Below are positions 28,056-37,564 of a DNA stretch of 43,140 bases, in pieces. Source of the DNA: an uncultured Prevotella sp. (GTDB lineage: Bacteria > Bacteroidota > Bacteroidia > Bacteroidales > Bacteroidaceae). Under the pieces are notes generated by a model, which did no database searches, was not told where the DNA came from, and saw nothing but the letters and a program-made list of their open reading frames with translations. Positions within the stretch are counted from its first letter, which is position 1, and every line of letters starts with the position of its first letter. Both the position numbers and the translations under genes were made by a program. The stretch lies in assembly GCA_900315545.1 (NCBI GenBank), contig OMZM01000023.1, forward strand, positions 1-43,140, read 5' to 3'.

Positions 28056-30209
28056 TTAAAACTTTCTTCTTATCCACTCCGTCAGCATCTGGTATGCGCT
28101 CATTTCCTCCTGATGCTGCGACTCTGCAAACGTCATCGAGTCCATCTGCTTGCCGTTCTGGTCGGGGAACAGTATCATTATCGTCTTTCCGCTGAAGTGC
28201 CTTTCTATCTCGTCGGGCAGCCTTTCCAGTGCCGACTTGTATGACACCGTGCCCTTGCGAGCCGTAACGACCACGAACATGTGGTCTTCGCTAATCGTAG
28301 ATGCCAGTCGCGGAAGTTCGTTCCAATGGCTCATAAACGTGTATTCGGCACGTACGGCAGGATGACGGTTGTTGATGTATTCGCGTATCAGTTGCAGCGA
28401 CTCGTTCCGTCCGTGAAACTGTATTCTGCAATCGGTATTCTCAGCCAGTCTCGCCAGTCGCTCCACCCATCGGTAGAACCCCTGTTCGTATTCCGCTCTT
28501 GACGGCACCGCCACCTGGATGCGACGCAGTGTGTTGAGTGGCTGCTTCAGTCTGACAAACGTAATCTGCCGCGACAGTCCGTTGTACAGACTCTGTGCAA
28601 ACTCTCCCCAGAACTTCGGCGATATGTTTCTGTGTATGTGCATGCCCATGATGATTTCCGAAGCATTATACTCCTTGAATGCATGCTTTATTCCGTTGGC
28701 AATGTTTGCCGCCACGCGCACCTGTGTCTCCACGTTGATGTCGGCGGCGCTTGCCTTCCTGCGCAGGTTTTCGAGCAGGATGTGCCCTTTAGCCTGATTG
28801 TCCTTTCGTTTCTCATCGTCGTAGACGACATTAACAGCCACGACCTCCCTGTTCAGTTTCGTATTGCGCATCATGGCAGCAAGGCTTATCAGCCCATCTG
28901 CTATTTCCTGATATTTCACGGGCAGCAGTATGCGCTCGTCGTCGCCTTTGGCAGTGTCGTCACGCGACGTGATGCCGCCTTTCAGTATTATTCGCTTCGC
29001 TGCAAACTCCGTAACCATCGAGCTGATGATACATGTGAACAGTATCATTGTTACTACTCCGTTGAGCATAGTGTCGTCAACCAGCGGTGTGCCGGGAGCA
29101 GTTTCAATCTTCATACCCACCAACAGCATGGCAATGGCACCGGCAGCATGAGCCGATGTCAGACCGAACATCATGTGTCCGGAATTCAGTGGCAGTCGGA
29201 AGAAGAAGCATGCCAAGTATGCTGCCACAGCCTTGCCGAGTGTTCCGATAAGCACAATCCACAGCACAATCCACAGTGTTTCGCTGCTTTGGAACAGTAC
29301 CCTGATATTGATAAGCATGCCTACACCGATGAGGAAATATGGTATGAACAGCGCATTGCCGATAAACTCAATCCTGTTCATAAGTGCAGACACTCGCGGT
29401 ATATATCGGCTGAGAATCAGTCCCGACAGGAATGCACCGAGAATACCCTCAAAACCTGCTGCCTCAGACATTGCCGCCGACATGAAAAGCATCGAGAGTA
29501 TGAAGATAAACTGCATGATAGCATCGGAGTAGCGTCGCAGGAACCAGCGCGAAATGCGTGGAATGAAGAATATGAGAGCAGCATATAGCAATACCAGTCT
29601 CAGCACAAACCAAACCCAGTAGAGCGTGTTGCTATCGCCATCCCCATACGAACCGACGACGGCTCCCAAGATTACCAGTGCAGTAAAGAGGGCAATCATC
29701 GACGAACCGACACTGAGCGAAACGCTGCGCTCGCGCTGCAAGCCATAGCGACCGACTACAGGATAGGCTATAAGGGTATTCGCACCCATGATGCAACCAA
29801 GTATGAGTGAGGCTATCTCGGAATAGCCGAGCAGCCATTGGGAAATGAAATATGTAAGTACAAACGGTATGCCAAAGGTCAGCAGACCGAAGATGATAAA
29901 CCTGGCGCTGTTGCGCTTCATGCCCTCCATGTCCATCTCCAAGCCGGCAAGAAACATGATGTAATACAGACCTACCTTGCCAAACAACTCAAAACTGTCG
30001 TCGCGTGCAAGAATATTCAGACCATACTGTCCTATAAACACGCCAGCAAGCACCATGCCTATGATGTGCGGAATGCGCAACTTGCCCATGATGATAGGCG
30101 CAAACAGTATAATACAAAGCACAGTGAAGAATATCAGAGTGGGGTCTGATATAGGAAAATATTTCGACAGATTATATAGCGAAACAGCCAATATATGGTT
30201 TGTTATCAT
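28056..30209 (-). CDS. CPA2-family cation:proton antiporter with large cytoplasmic C-terminus
   Basis: 717 residues. Residues about 20-420 form a polytopic membrane domain of about 12 segments with CPA2 features: IPHIIGMVLAGVFIGQYGL, FLAGLEMDME, GAFLSGLILSR and LTSAHAAGAIAMLLVG. The C-terminal 290 residues are soluble and contain two Usp-like stretches (KYQEIADGLISLAAMMRNTK; RRIQVAVPSRAEYEQGFYRW). Such proteins exchange Na+ or K+ for protons. No KefC-type RCK domain is recognisable. It is the first gene of the minus-strand unit, with a -7 element just upstream. Confidence 0.87.
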   Translation of the reverse strand: MITNHILAVSLYNLSKYFPISDPTLIFFTVLCIILFAPIIMGKLRIPHIIGMVLAGVFIGQYGLNILARDDSFELFGKVGLYYIMFLAGLEMDMEGMKRNSARFIIFGLLTFGIPFVLTYFISQWLLGYSEIASLILGCIMGANTLIAYPVVGRYGLQRERSVSLSVGSSMIALFTALVILGAVVGSYGDGDSNTLYWVWFVLRLVLLYAALIFFIPRISRWFLRRYSDAIMQFIFILSMLFMSAAMSEAAGFEGILGAFLSGLILSRYIPRVSALMNRIEFIGNALFIPYFLIGVGMLINIRVLFQSSETLWIVLWIVLIGTLGKAVAAYLACFFFRLPLNSGHMMFGLTSAHAAGAIAMLLVGMKIETAPGTPLVDDTMLNGVVTMILFTCIISSMVTEFAAKRIILKGGITSRDDTAKGDDERILLPVKYQEIADGLISLAAMMRNTKLNREVVAVNVVYDDEKRKDNQAKGHILLENLRRKASAADINVETQVRVAANIANGIKHAFKEYNASEIIMGMHIHRNISPKFWGEFAQSLYNGLSRQITFVRLKQPLNTLRRIQVAVPSRAEYEQGFYRWVERLARLAENTDCRIQFHGRNESLQLIREYINNRHPAVRAEYTFMSHWNELPRLASTISEDHMFVVVTARKGTVSYKSALERLPDEIERHFSGKTIMILFPDQNGKQMDSMTFAESQHQEEMSAYQMLTEWIRRKF

Positions 30210-30219
30210 ATTCTGACTG

Positions 30220-30227
30220 CAAAATTA
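30220..30227 (-). promoter_or_regulatory. Bacteroidota -7 element for the antiporter operon
   Basis: TAATTTTG on the minus strand at 30227-30220. The start codon is only about 10 bases downstream, so the leader would be very short. Confidence 0.5.
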
Positions 30228-30457
30228 CGAAAAATCGTGCGTAGAAAAAAATAAACTGTTATTTTTTATGCAGAGACATGTTAACTTGTCGAGAGTCATT
30301 AGGAAAATATTGATATATATGAATATTGGTTTTATATTATGCAAATAACAGCCATGATTTATAGTTAAAATGTAACAATCCTGTTAAAAATGTAATAAAA
30401 ATGTTGTTGTCGAGAGGAATTTTATTGCAAAAATAAGTCATATTTAGATGAATTTGT

Positions 30458-30465
30458 TATTTTTG
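30458..30465 (+). promoter_or_regulatory. Bacteroidota -7 element for the asd operon
   Basis: TATTTTTG at 30458-30465, 56 bases before the asd start. No good -33 TTTG is visible at the expected distance. Confidence 0.55.
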
Positions 30466-30521
30466 CAACTCTATTTACACAGTGAGAAACTGATAAAAAC
30501 ATAAGTAAAGAAAGGTGTAAA

Positions 30522-31529
30522 ATGAATATAGCAATAGTAGGAATAAGCGGCGCAGTAGGTCAGGAACTGCTGAAAGTTTTGAAGGAAAGACAGTTTCCGG
30601 TCGACAATCTGCGCCTGTTTGGCTCGGCACGCAGTGCTGGAAACATTTACGAATATGACGGAAAGAATATAGAGGTGGAACTTCTCAGTCGTGAAAGCAA
30701 TTTCAGCGACGTTGACATCGCATTCGTATCGGCAGGAGGAAGCGTGTCGAAGGAATACGCAGACGTAATAACCAGGCACGGCACAGTGATGATAGACAAC
30801 TCAAATGCTTTCCGCATGGACGATGACGTGCCGCTCGTAGTACCCGAGTGCAATGCAGCAGATGCCCTGAACCATCCGCGCAACATCATCGCAAATCCTA
30901 ACTGTACGACAATAATGATGCTCGTAGCACTTGCACCTATAGAAAAACTGTCGCACATACGCCGAATACGTGTGTCGTCATACCAGAGTGCGAGCGGTGC
31001 GGGAGCCACAGCAATGAAGGAACTGCAAGAGCAATATCGCCAGATAGTGATGCAGGAACCAGTAGTGGTAAGTAAGTTCCCATATCAGTTGGCATACAAC
31101 GTAATACCACAGATAGACGTCTTTACAGACAACGGATATACCAAGGAAGAGATGAAGATGTTTAACGAGACGCGCAAGATTATGCACTCAGATGTGCGTT
31201 GTTCGGCTACCTGCGTGCGTGTTGGCACACTTAGGGCTCATTCGGAAAGCATCTGGATAGAGACGGAACGCCCTCTGGAAGTAGAAGAAGTACGCAAAGC
31301 TATAGCTGAGGCGCCTGGATGCAGACTCGTAGACGAGCCCGAAAAGCAGCGCTACCCGATGCCTCTGGAAACGGCGGGCGTCGACGATGTCTTCGTAGGA
31401 CGTATACGTAAGGACATAAGCGAAGACAACAGCATCACGCTGTGGCTCAGTGGTGATCAGATACGCAAGGGTGCTGCGCTGAATGCAGTACAGATAGCAG
31501 AATATCTTGTCGCAGAACGAAATGTATAA
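30522..31529 (+). CDS. asd: Aspartate-semialdehyde dehydrogenase
   Basis: 335 residues. Reduces aspartyl phosphate to aspartate semialdehyde for lysine/diaminopimelate, threonine and methionine synthesis. The NADP-binding start is [18 protein letters not shown], the active-site Cys is C128 in NPNCTT, and [10 protein letters not shown] and [13 protein letters not shown] are conserved substrate-region motifs. It is 15 bases ahead of the VTC-domain gene and seems to lead that transcript, although nothing links its metabolism with polyphosphate. Confidence 0.95.
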   Translation: MNIAIVGISGAVGQELLKVLKERQFPVDNLRLFGSARSAGNIYEYDGKNIEVELLSRESNFSDVDIAFVSAGGSVSKEYADVITRHGTVMIDNSNAFRMDDDVPLVVPECNAADALNHPRNIIANPNCTTIMMLVALAPIEKLSHIRRIRVSSYQSASGAGATAMKELQEQYRQIVMQEPVVVSKFPYQLAYNVIPQIDVFTDNGYTKEEMKMFNETRKIMHSDVRCSATCVRVGTLRAHSESIWIETERPLEVEEVRKAIAEAPGCRLVDEPEKQRYPMPLETAGVDDVFVGRIRKDISEDNSITLWLSGDQIRKGAALNAVQIAEYLVAERNV

Positions 31530-31544
31530 TGGTAAATATAATAA

Positions 31545-32306
31545 ATGATATTGGATAGAAGCATCGACAAAAGACTTCGTCTGTACGAGACAATTTCTCT
31601 TGAACAGATGAAAGATGTCAGGCTGATGAATAGAATAGACACAAAGTTTGTAACTACTCGTCAGCGCCTTCTCTCATTGCTCGAAATGGCAGCAAGCGAC
31701 TATTATGTACAGAATGTTAACGAAAAACTGTCGTCGCAATATCAAACATTATATTTCGACACGCCTGATTTCAAAATGTTCTATACCCATCAGGCAGGGT
31801 ATGCCAACAGGCAGAAACTCAGGTTCAGGACATACGTAGACAGCAATCTTTCGTTTCTTGAGGTAAAGACAAAGAACAATCATCGTCGCACCAAGAAGAA
31901 ACGCATGGCAGTCGACGACATGGAACTGGATGACAGAGAGAAACAGGACTTTGCTGCGCGACATCTGAGGTATGACGTAACGACGCTACATCCTGCCCTT
32001 GAAAACAACTTCAGCCGCATCACGCTTGTCAATAGGCAGAAAACAGAACGGCTGACTATAGATGTCGATTTGCATTTCCATAATATCGACAGCGACAAGG
32101 TTTCCGATTTGCACGACATAGCAGTCATAGAGCTGAAGCGAGACGGACTTTCTCCTTCACCAGTGCTGCAGATGCTCCGACAGTTGCGTATACATCCGCA
32201 CGGATTCAGCAAGTACTGCATGGGGCAGACGTTGACGTCAGACTCGTTGAGGATAAATCGATTCAAGGAAAAGCTGCGCGAGGTAAATATAATAATGAAA
32301 CAATAA
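31545..32306 (+). CDS. VTC-domain polyphosphate polymerase
   Basis: 253 residues covering a single VTC catalytic domain. The tunnel-lining motifs are in order: NRIDTKFVTT, QKLRFRTYVDS, LSFLEVKTKNNHRRTKKKRM, LVNRQKTERLTIDVDLHF, IAVIELKRDG and FSKYCMGQTL. The spaced Arg/Lys and Glu residues are those that bind nucleotide, polyphosphate and metal in the yeast Vtc4 fold. It should polymerise phosphate from ATP in the cytoplasm. It is followed after 26 bases by a DUF4956 membrane protein, its usual partner in bacteria. Confidence 0.88.
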   Translation: MILDRSIDKRLRLYETISLEQMKDVRLMNRIDTKFVTTRQRLLSLLEMAASDYYVQNVNEKLSSQYQTLYFDTPDFKMFYTHQAGYANRQKLRFRTYVDSNLSFLEVKTKNNHRRTKKKRMAVDDMELDDREKQDFAARHLRYDVTTLHPALENNFSRITLVNRQKTERLTIDVDLHFHNIDSDKVSDLHDIAVIELKRDGLSPSPVLQMLRQLRIHPHGFSKYCMGQTLTSDSLRINRFKEKLREVNIIMKQ

Positions 32307-32332
32307 TAACGAAAACTACACTTATAACTATT

Positions 32333-33007
32333 ATGACTCAATTAATGGATTTTACATTGTCAGAAACCTTCATGGACATGTTGCTGCATTTTTGCATTTT
32401 CATGCTGTTCAACTGGTTTATAACTGACAGGCTTTACTATAGCAAAAGCCACCGTTCAGATTTCTATTTCACGTTCATCCTGTCGAGCATGGCAGTCTTT
32501 TTTATAGTCTTCTTCATGATATTTGTCCTTGAAGACATGAAGGCTAAGACGAGCATAGGTATTGGAATAGGACTCTTTGGCATTTTCTCTATCATGCGAT
32601 ACCGGACAGACAGTATACATGTGAGGGAGATGACCTATATGTTTGTTATCATAGCCTTAGCCGTAGTCAACGCCATAGCAACATCAGTGTCGATTGCGGA
32701 ACTGTTGCTGACAAACGTATTGTTTGTCGTTGCCATCTATCTTGTGGAAAAGGTGTTGCGGCAATATCCCGTAAAACTTGTACAGTACGACCGCATAGAA
32801 CTTATTACGCCGGAAAGACGCGGGGAACTGAGAGACGATTTGCATAAGCGTCTTGGTGTAGAGATTGTAGACGTTCAGGTGGGTGCTGTCGATTTCCTCC
32901 GCGATATGGCAATGTTGAAAGTAACTTATAAAGATAATGAAAAGTCAGATGCTGACGTAAACGGCAAAATAAAGCTGCGAAATGATGATCTGGCAGAAAT
33001 AAATTAA
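32333..33007 (+). CDS. DUF4956 membrane protein
   Basis: 224 residues. Three or four membrane segments at about residues 15-32, 45-68, 77-85 and 100-140. The family hallmark GIGLFGIFSIMRYRTDSIHVREMTYMF lies at about 82-108 (given in parts: GLFGIFSIMRYRT, then VREMTYMF). The last 80 residues are cytoplasmic (RIELITPERRGELRDDLHKR, AMLKVTYKD). DUF4956 proteins regularly sit next to VTC polymerases, so it may carry or sense the polymer at the membrane; this is inference. Confidence 0.87.
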   Translation: MTQLMDFTLSETFMDMLLHFCIFMLFNWFITDRLYYSKSHRSDFYFTFILSSMAVFFIVFFMIFVLEDMKAKTSIGIGIGLFGIFSIMRYRTDSIHVREMTYMFVIIALAVVNAIATSVSIAELLLTNVLFVVAIYLVEKVLRQYPVKLVQYDRIELITPERRGELRDDLHKRLGVEIVDVQVGAVDFLRDMAMLKVTYKDNEKSDADVNGKIKLRNDDLAEIN

Positions 33008-33019
33008 AATAATTAAACC

Positions 33020-33748
33020 ATGAAGAAGCAATTACATACACTGCTGTTTATGATGCTCATGCCGCTCGCCGTCATGGCACAGGACAACGATTTCGGCATG
33101 AATTACAGTGCCGGGATAACTAAGAAGATTGATAAGAAATGGAGCGTTGGTGGCGAGTTGGAGATGCGTACCTGCAACAACACGCAAACGTTCAGCCGTT
33201 TCAGTGGTGCTGTAGAGGGACAATACAAGTTTACTAAATGGCTGAAGGCGTCGGCGGAGTATAAGTTCCTGTATGACCGACGTAATGAGAAGCTTAATGA
33301 AATGTCAACGTACAGACCTTCGTATTTCACGCCTCGCCACAGAGTAAGTGTTTCGCTCACAGCCGATGCAACGAAAGGACGTTTCAAGTTCTCGCTGCGT
33401 GAGCGTTGGCAATATACATATAGACCCGAGAAAACCACCGAAAGATATGATTTTGCAGAAGAGATGTGGGAAGAAACGGTAGTAAGGAGCAAGGCTCACA
33501 ATGTCATGCGAAGTCGCTTTCAGGTAGAATACGACATTGCGAAGTGCAAATTCGACCCATACGTAAGCGTCGAACTGTTCAACAGTATGCGGCTTGAGAA
33601 AACAAGACTGACCGTAGGAGTAGAGTACAAATACAAGAAACAGCATGTTGTCAATGCCTTCTATCGCTACGAGAATTCCAATGAAGCAAACGACGAAGAA
33701 GATGCAAACATGCATATTATAGGATTAGGCTACCAGTATAAATTTTAA
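33020..33748 (+). CDS. DUF2490 outer-membrane beta-barrel protein
   Basis: 242 residues. Signal peptide ending LAVMAQD, then alternating strands typical of a small barrel: FGMNYSAGITKKIDKKWSVG, VEGQYKFTKWLKASAEYKF, HRVSVSLTADA and FDPYVSVELFNSM. The final strand MHIIGLGYQYKF ends in Phe, as BAM substrates do. Function is unknown; it probably sits in the outer membrane. It is 12 bases after DUF4956 and 12 before a surface lipoprotein gene, so it shares their transcript. Confidence 0.85.
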   Translation: MKKQLHTLLFMMLMPLAVMAQDNDFGMNYSAGITKKIDKKWSVGGELEMRTCNNTQTFSRFSGAVEGQYKFTKWLKASAEYKFLYDRRNEKLNEMSTYRPSYFTPRHRVSVSLTADATKGRFKFSLRERWQYTYRPEKTTERYDFAEEMWEETVVRSKAHNVMRSRFQVEYDIAKCKFDPYVSVELFNSMRLEKTRLTVGVEYKYKKQHVVNAFYRYENSNEANDEEDANMHIIGLGYQYKF

Positions 33749-33760
33749 AACGAAAGAGAA

Positions 33761-34981
33761 ATGAAAAAGTTATCATATATTTTCCTGCTGTCGATAGCAA
33801 TGCTGACAGCTTGCAACGATGGCGACAGCGACCTCAGCCAGCTCATTGCCGACTATGACGAGATGTCGGGAGGCAACATTGTTCCAGTGTCGATAGCATT
33901 CGACCGTAGTGCAATAGACGAAGATGCGGAAGTTGTGCCGACCATAGCCGACGACCCGGAATATTACAACGACTATATTGAAAACTCCAATTTCCGACGC
34001 ACGGTAACTGTTACTTATGATGGCGAGACTGCCACAGTATCTGGCGATACCGGTGGACTGACGGTGTCGGTCGACGGTGCTCACGTAGTGATAAACTCAA
34101 CCAACACCAGCATGTGCTATGTCTTGACAGGACAGTCAGCCAACGGCTCGTTCAAGATATACAGCGATCATCGTTTCCAGCTTTATGCCGACAACCTTAA
34201 TCTTACCAACCAGACGGGTGCCGCCATAAACTCGCAGTCGGGCAAGACAATGTATTTTGTCGTTGGAACAAACAACGTAACCCTTGCCGATGCAGGAGAA
34301 TACACCTCAACGCCAGTCGGTGAGGACGAAAAGGCTACTCTTTTCAGTGAAGGACAGATAGTCTTCAGCGGCATGGGACAGTTGACCGTTACGTCGAATA
34401 GCAAGAATGCCGTAACGTCTGACGACTATGTTCGCTTCCGTGTCGGTACAAATGTCTACCTGACAAGTATGTCCGGACATGGGCTGAAGACCAACGATGG
34501 CGTGTTTATCAATGGCGGCGTACTCAATATTGACGTGCATGCCGACGGAATGAAAGGTATCAGCAGCGACGATGATATAATAATTGACGGTGGCAGGCTG
34601 ACAGTCATCACAGAAGGCAACACCTTAGTGCAAGCCAACGATACTTCGTCGGCAGCTGCCATCAAGTGCGACAGCACGCTGACAATCAATGGCGGCGAAC
34701 TGCGACTGCTGACAAAAGGCGCAGGTTCAAAGGGCATCAACGTCAATGGAAATGTCTATATCAATGGTGGCGACATCTATATCGTCAACACGGGAGCCAA
34801 TGGAGTGTCAAAGGCAAAAGGTCTGAAAACCGATGCAAGCCTTACCGTCAGCAGTGGACATCTGTACATATACAGCCTCATGGCAAATGTGCTTGATGCT
34901 GTGGAATACAATTTCAGCGAGGGATACACGAAATACGAGTTTAAGCCAAAGTTCCTTGAGTACATAAAACTGCGGGAATAA
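33761..34981 (+). CDS. Lipoprotein with Cthe_2159-type (DUF4353) carbohydrate-binding beta-helix
   Basis: 406 residues. The lipobox LTAC places the lipid-modified Cys at residue 18. After an Asp/Glu-rich stretch, repeated beta-helix rungs run to the end: GHGLKTNDGVFINGGVLNID, HADGMKGISSDDDIIIDGG, IKCDSTLTINGGELRLLTKG and GSKGINVNGNVYINGG. The regular INGG steps are those of the Cthe_2159 family, whose founding member binds pectic polysaccharide with calcium. It ends the asd-VTC transcript. CotH kinase-like proteins often accompany such genes in VTC clusters but none is present here. Confidence 0.85.
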   Translation: MKKLSYIFLLSIAMLTACNDGDSDLSQLIADYDEMSGGNIVPVSIAFDRSAIDEDAEVVPTIADDPEYYNDYIENSNFRRTVTVTYDGETATVSGDTGGLTVSVDGAHVVINSTNTSMCYVLTGQSANGSFKIYSDHRFQLYADNLNLTNQTGAAINSQSGKTMYFVVGTNNVTLADAGEYTSTPVGEDEKATLFSEGQIVFSGMGQLTVTSNSKNAVTSDDYVRFRVGTNVYLTSMSGHGLKTNDGVFINGGVLNIDVHADGMKGISSDDDIIIDGGRLTVITEGNTLVQANDTSSAAAIKCDSTLTINGGELRLLTKGAGSKGINVNGNVYINGGDIYIVNTGANGVSKAKGLKTDASLTVSSGHLYIYSLMANVLDAVEYNFSEGYTKYEFKPKFLEYIKLRE

Positions 34982-35039
34982 TGGCAGAAGTACAAAATAG
35001 TGTAAACAAATTATAAAAAAGAGCGAAAATGCGAGAAAA

Positions 35040-35061
35040 AGTAAGGAAATACTTACTTTTG
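35040..35061 (+). promoter_or_regulatory. -7 element overlapped by an inverted repeat
   Basis: TACTTTTG (35054-35061) precedes the small secreted protein gene. AGTAAG (35040-35045) and CTTACT (35052-35057) form a 6-bp inverted repeat that overlaps it, a possible operator. Confidence 0.4.
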
Positions 35062-35108
35062 CATAGATGAAAAGATAGATGTATATACCCAAAGGGAAGG
35101 ATGATAAC

Positions 35109-35522
35109 ATGAGAAAACTACTTTTAGTGTTCCTGTTCTTATCAGGAATTATGACGGTCAGCGCAGACGATTTCAACTATCTGACGTTTGCGCGTAATGA
35201 CGGGACAATGAAGTCAATATCCATTGACAATCTGAAACTGTCGTTTGCAGGTGGCAACGTCGTTGCTGCGACAGGCGACGAGACTCTTACGATGCCACTG
35301 TCAGACCTTGCAAAGATGTTTTTTGCTGCAACGGCGGCAGAAGAGGGCGAGGTTGACGGCATAAGTGAATTGACAGAGACAAGCGGAACAGTCAGTGTCT
35401 ACACAGTCTCCGGCACTTTCGCAGGCTCTTTTGCCAATGCCTCTAAAGCCCACAGCCAGTTGGCTAAGGGACTGTATGTTGTGAAAACAAATGGTAGGAC
35501 GTATAAAATGACGGTACGATGA
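35109..35522 (+). CDS. Small secreted protein with sorting-domain-like C-terminus
   Basis: 137 residues from the ATG at 35109, which gives a signal peptide at once (MRKLLLVFLFLSGIMTVSA); the in-frame ATG at 35079 adds a charged stretch. The C-terminal 40 residues (VYTVSGTFAGSF, LAKGLYVVKTNGRTYKMTVR) resemble the beta-sandwich tail used for type IX secretion sorting, or a shortened relative. Its stop overlaps the ATG of the next gene (ATGA), so the two are translationally coupled and probably work together at the surface. Confidence 0.7.
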   Translation: MRKLLLVFLFLSGIMTVSADDFNYLTFARNDGTMKSISIDNLKLSFAGGNVVAATGDETLTMPLSDLAKMFFAATAAEEGEVDGISELTETSGTVSVYTVSGTFAGSFANASKAHSQLAKGLYVVKTNGRTYKMTVR

Positions 35523-37459
35523 AAAAGATTATATTATCATTGCTCATGTTTGCGGCATGGCTGTCTGTCAGTGCGCAGACCATGAACGTTGTAGTAGGCA
35601 ACGTAACGTATCAGATACCGGCAGCAAAAGCCGGCGAGATGATTTATTCCGATGCTACCACGCTGACTGTTCTCGACAAGACTTTCACTATTTCCGATAT
35701 AGCCAACATCTATATCGACGGCTCTACGGTAACTGAGAATGCCGTGTCTGTAGTATGGCAGGGCACATCGGCTAAGGCTACTGTGCCATACAATATCATG
35801 TCGCTTGTAGACATTGAGATTGATGGTGCCGATGTCGAAATAGAGCAGGACGATGCTGTAGTGGAAGAGATAACATACACGCTGAGCGGAAATTCTACGG
35901 CTGGCTCGCTGTATATGGACGGCAGCTACAAGGCTACGTTTGTACTCAACGGACTGTCGCTGACCAATCCGAATGGCGCAGCTGTCAACATCCGCGACGG
36001 AAAGCGCATAAACATACAGCTCGCCGACGGAACGACAAACACGTTTGTCGACGGTGCTAACGGCGACCAGAAGGCTTGCTTTGCCGTAAAGGGACACACT
36101 GAGTTCTCTGGAGCAGGAGTATTAAACCTCACAGGCAATACCAAGCACGCGTTCTGGGGCAAGGAGTATGTGGAAGTGAAGAAGACCGCAGGCACGATAA
36201 ACGTACTGAAGGCTGTGGGCGACGGTTTCAATGTCAACCAGTATTTCAAGATGAACGGCGGTACTATTAATATTAATAATGTAGGCGACGATGGCATCCA
36301 GGTGTCATTCAAGACCGACGACTACGACAATAAGATTCCTCTCACAGAGGATGCAGACAATACGGGCGAACTGCTCATACAGGGCGGTACGCTCAGCATT
36401 GCCACTACGGCAGAGGCTTCTAAGGGACTGAAGTCGGAAGGACTCATGAATATCAACGAGTCGAAGGCTGCTGTCAGCATCACGATAACCAACCATGGCG
36501 GCGTGAAGCAGGAAACGGTTGATAATACGACCGAATACACAAGCAGTGCCTGCATCAAGTGCGACTCTATACTCACCATCGGCGGCGGCACGCTCAAGCT
36601 GACCAATACAGGTCAGGGCGGCAGGGCTATAAACTGTGAGTACGACATCAACATCAACGGCGGCAATATCAATGCTGCTGCCAAAGGTCAGAACCTCGCC
36701 GGCAGCGGCGGCGGTGGCGGCTGGTGGGCTCCCGGCGGAGGACCAGGCGGTGGCGGTGGTCATGGTGGCGGCTCTTCCAATCTGAAGAATGCCAAGTGCA
36801 TAAAGACTAAGCGAAACCTGACGGTAACAGGCGGCACGATAACGGCTTCGTCAAACTACCACGAGTGTATAGAGAGCAAGCAGCTCATGAATATCAGTGG
36901 CGGTGTCATCAATGCTACAGGCTCCGACGATGCCATCAATGCAGGCGGCAACATGACGATAGAAGGCGGCAGCATATATGCCTATGCAGCCAGCAACGAC
37001 GCTCTCGACTCTAACGGAAACATGATTATTAAGGGCGGCGTAGTCATTGCCTTTGGCGGCGGTGGCGCAGAGTCGGGCATCGACATCGACGAGAGCCACA
37101 ACCTGCAAATCAGCGGTGGATATATCTTTGGTGCGGGCGGACGCGTGGATGCACGTTTCGGCACATGCACGCAGGCTTACGGCTACACTTCCAACACCTT
37201 ATCTCTGCAAGGCAATTATGCCGTTGTTGCCGACGAGAGCGGAAACCTGCTCTTTGCAGTTGAGATGCCAAAGACATCCTACAGCGGAGTAGTGCTGTGC
37301 AGTGCGCCGACAATGGAAAAGAACACCAAGTACAAGGTGGGCTATGTTTCGGCAGTAGGCGGTACCAACGAAAACGGATTTGTTGCTGCGCCGACAGCAT
37401 CCAACGTAACCTATCCTACGTCATACTACGGCAGTGGAGGCACGTTTACGGCTAAATAG
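35519..37459 (+). CDS. Secreted Cthe_2159-type carbohydrate-binding beta-helix protein
   Basis: 646 residues, signal peptide ending LSVSAQT; no lipobox. An N-terminal beta domain (1-120) is followed by beta-helix rungs: INIQLADGTTNTFVDG, VNQYFKMNGGTININN and IKCDSILTIGGGTLKLTNTG. Late rungs include ISGGVINATGSDDAINAGGN and ASNDALDSNGNMIIKGG. At about residues 395-420 a Gly-rich insert (GGGGGWWAPGGGPGGGGG) interrupts the helix. It is a longer paralogue of the lipoprotein ending at 34981. Ligand unknown; glycan binding is inferred from the family. Confidence 0.85.
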   Translation: MKKIILSLLMFAAWLSVSAQTMNVVVGNVTYQIPAAKAGEMIYSDATTLTVLDKTFTISDIANIYIDGSTVTENAVSVVWQGTSAKATVPYNIMSLVDIEIDGADVEIEQDDAVVEEITYTLSGNSTAGSLYMDGSYKATFVLNGLSLTNPNGAAVNIRDGKRINIQLADGTTNTFVDGANGDQKACFAVKGHTEFSGAGVLNLTGNTKHAFWGKEYVEVKKTAGTINVLKAVGDGFNVNQYFKMNGGTININNVGDDGIQVSFKTDDYDNKIPLTEDADNTGELLIQGGTLSIATTAEASKGLKSEGLMNINESKAAVSITITNHGGVKQETVDNTTEYTSSACIKCDSILTIGGGTLKLTNTGQGGRAINCEYDININGGNINAAAKGQNLAGSGGGGGWWAPGGGPGGGGGHGGGSSNLKNAKCIKTKRNLTVTGGTITASSNYHECIESKQLMNISGGVINATGSDDAINAGGNMTIEGGSIYAYAASNDALDSNGNMIIKGGVVIAFGGGGAESGIDIDESHNLQISGGYIFGAGGRVDARFGTCTQAYGYTSNTLSLQGNYAVVADESGNLLFAVEMPKTSYSGVVLCSAPTMEKNTKYKVGYVSAVGGTNENGFVAAPTASNVTYPTSYYGSGGTFTAK

Positions 37460-37564
37460 AATATAAACCGACGGGGAGACCGACAGCAGCCGGACATTTC
37501 GGAAATACCAGAAGTATCTGGTTGCGGTTAGCCCTAAAAACAATAAAAACATACATAAAGAAAA

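Larger units (their letters stand above)
30210..30521. other. AT-rich divergent intergenic region
   Basis: Separates the leftward antiporter operon from the rightward asd operon. Apart from the two -7 elements it is AT-rich, with no gene or clear hairpin that I can support. Confidence 0.5.
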
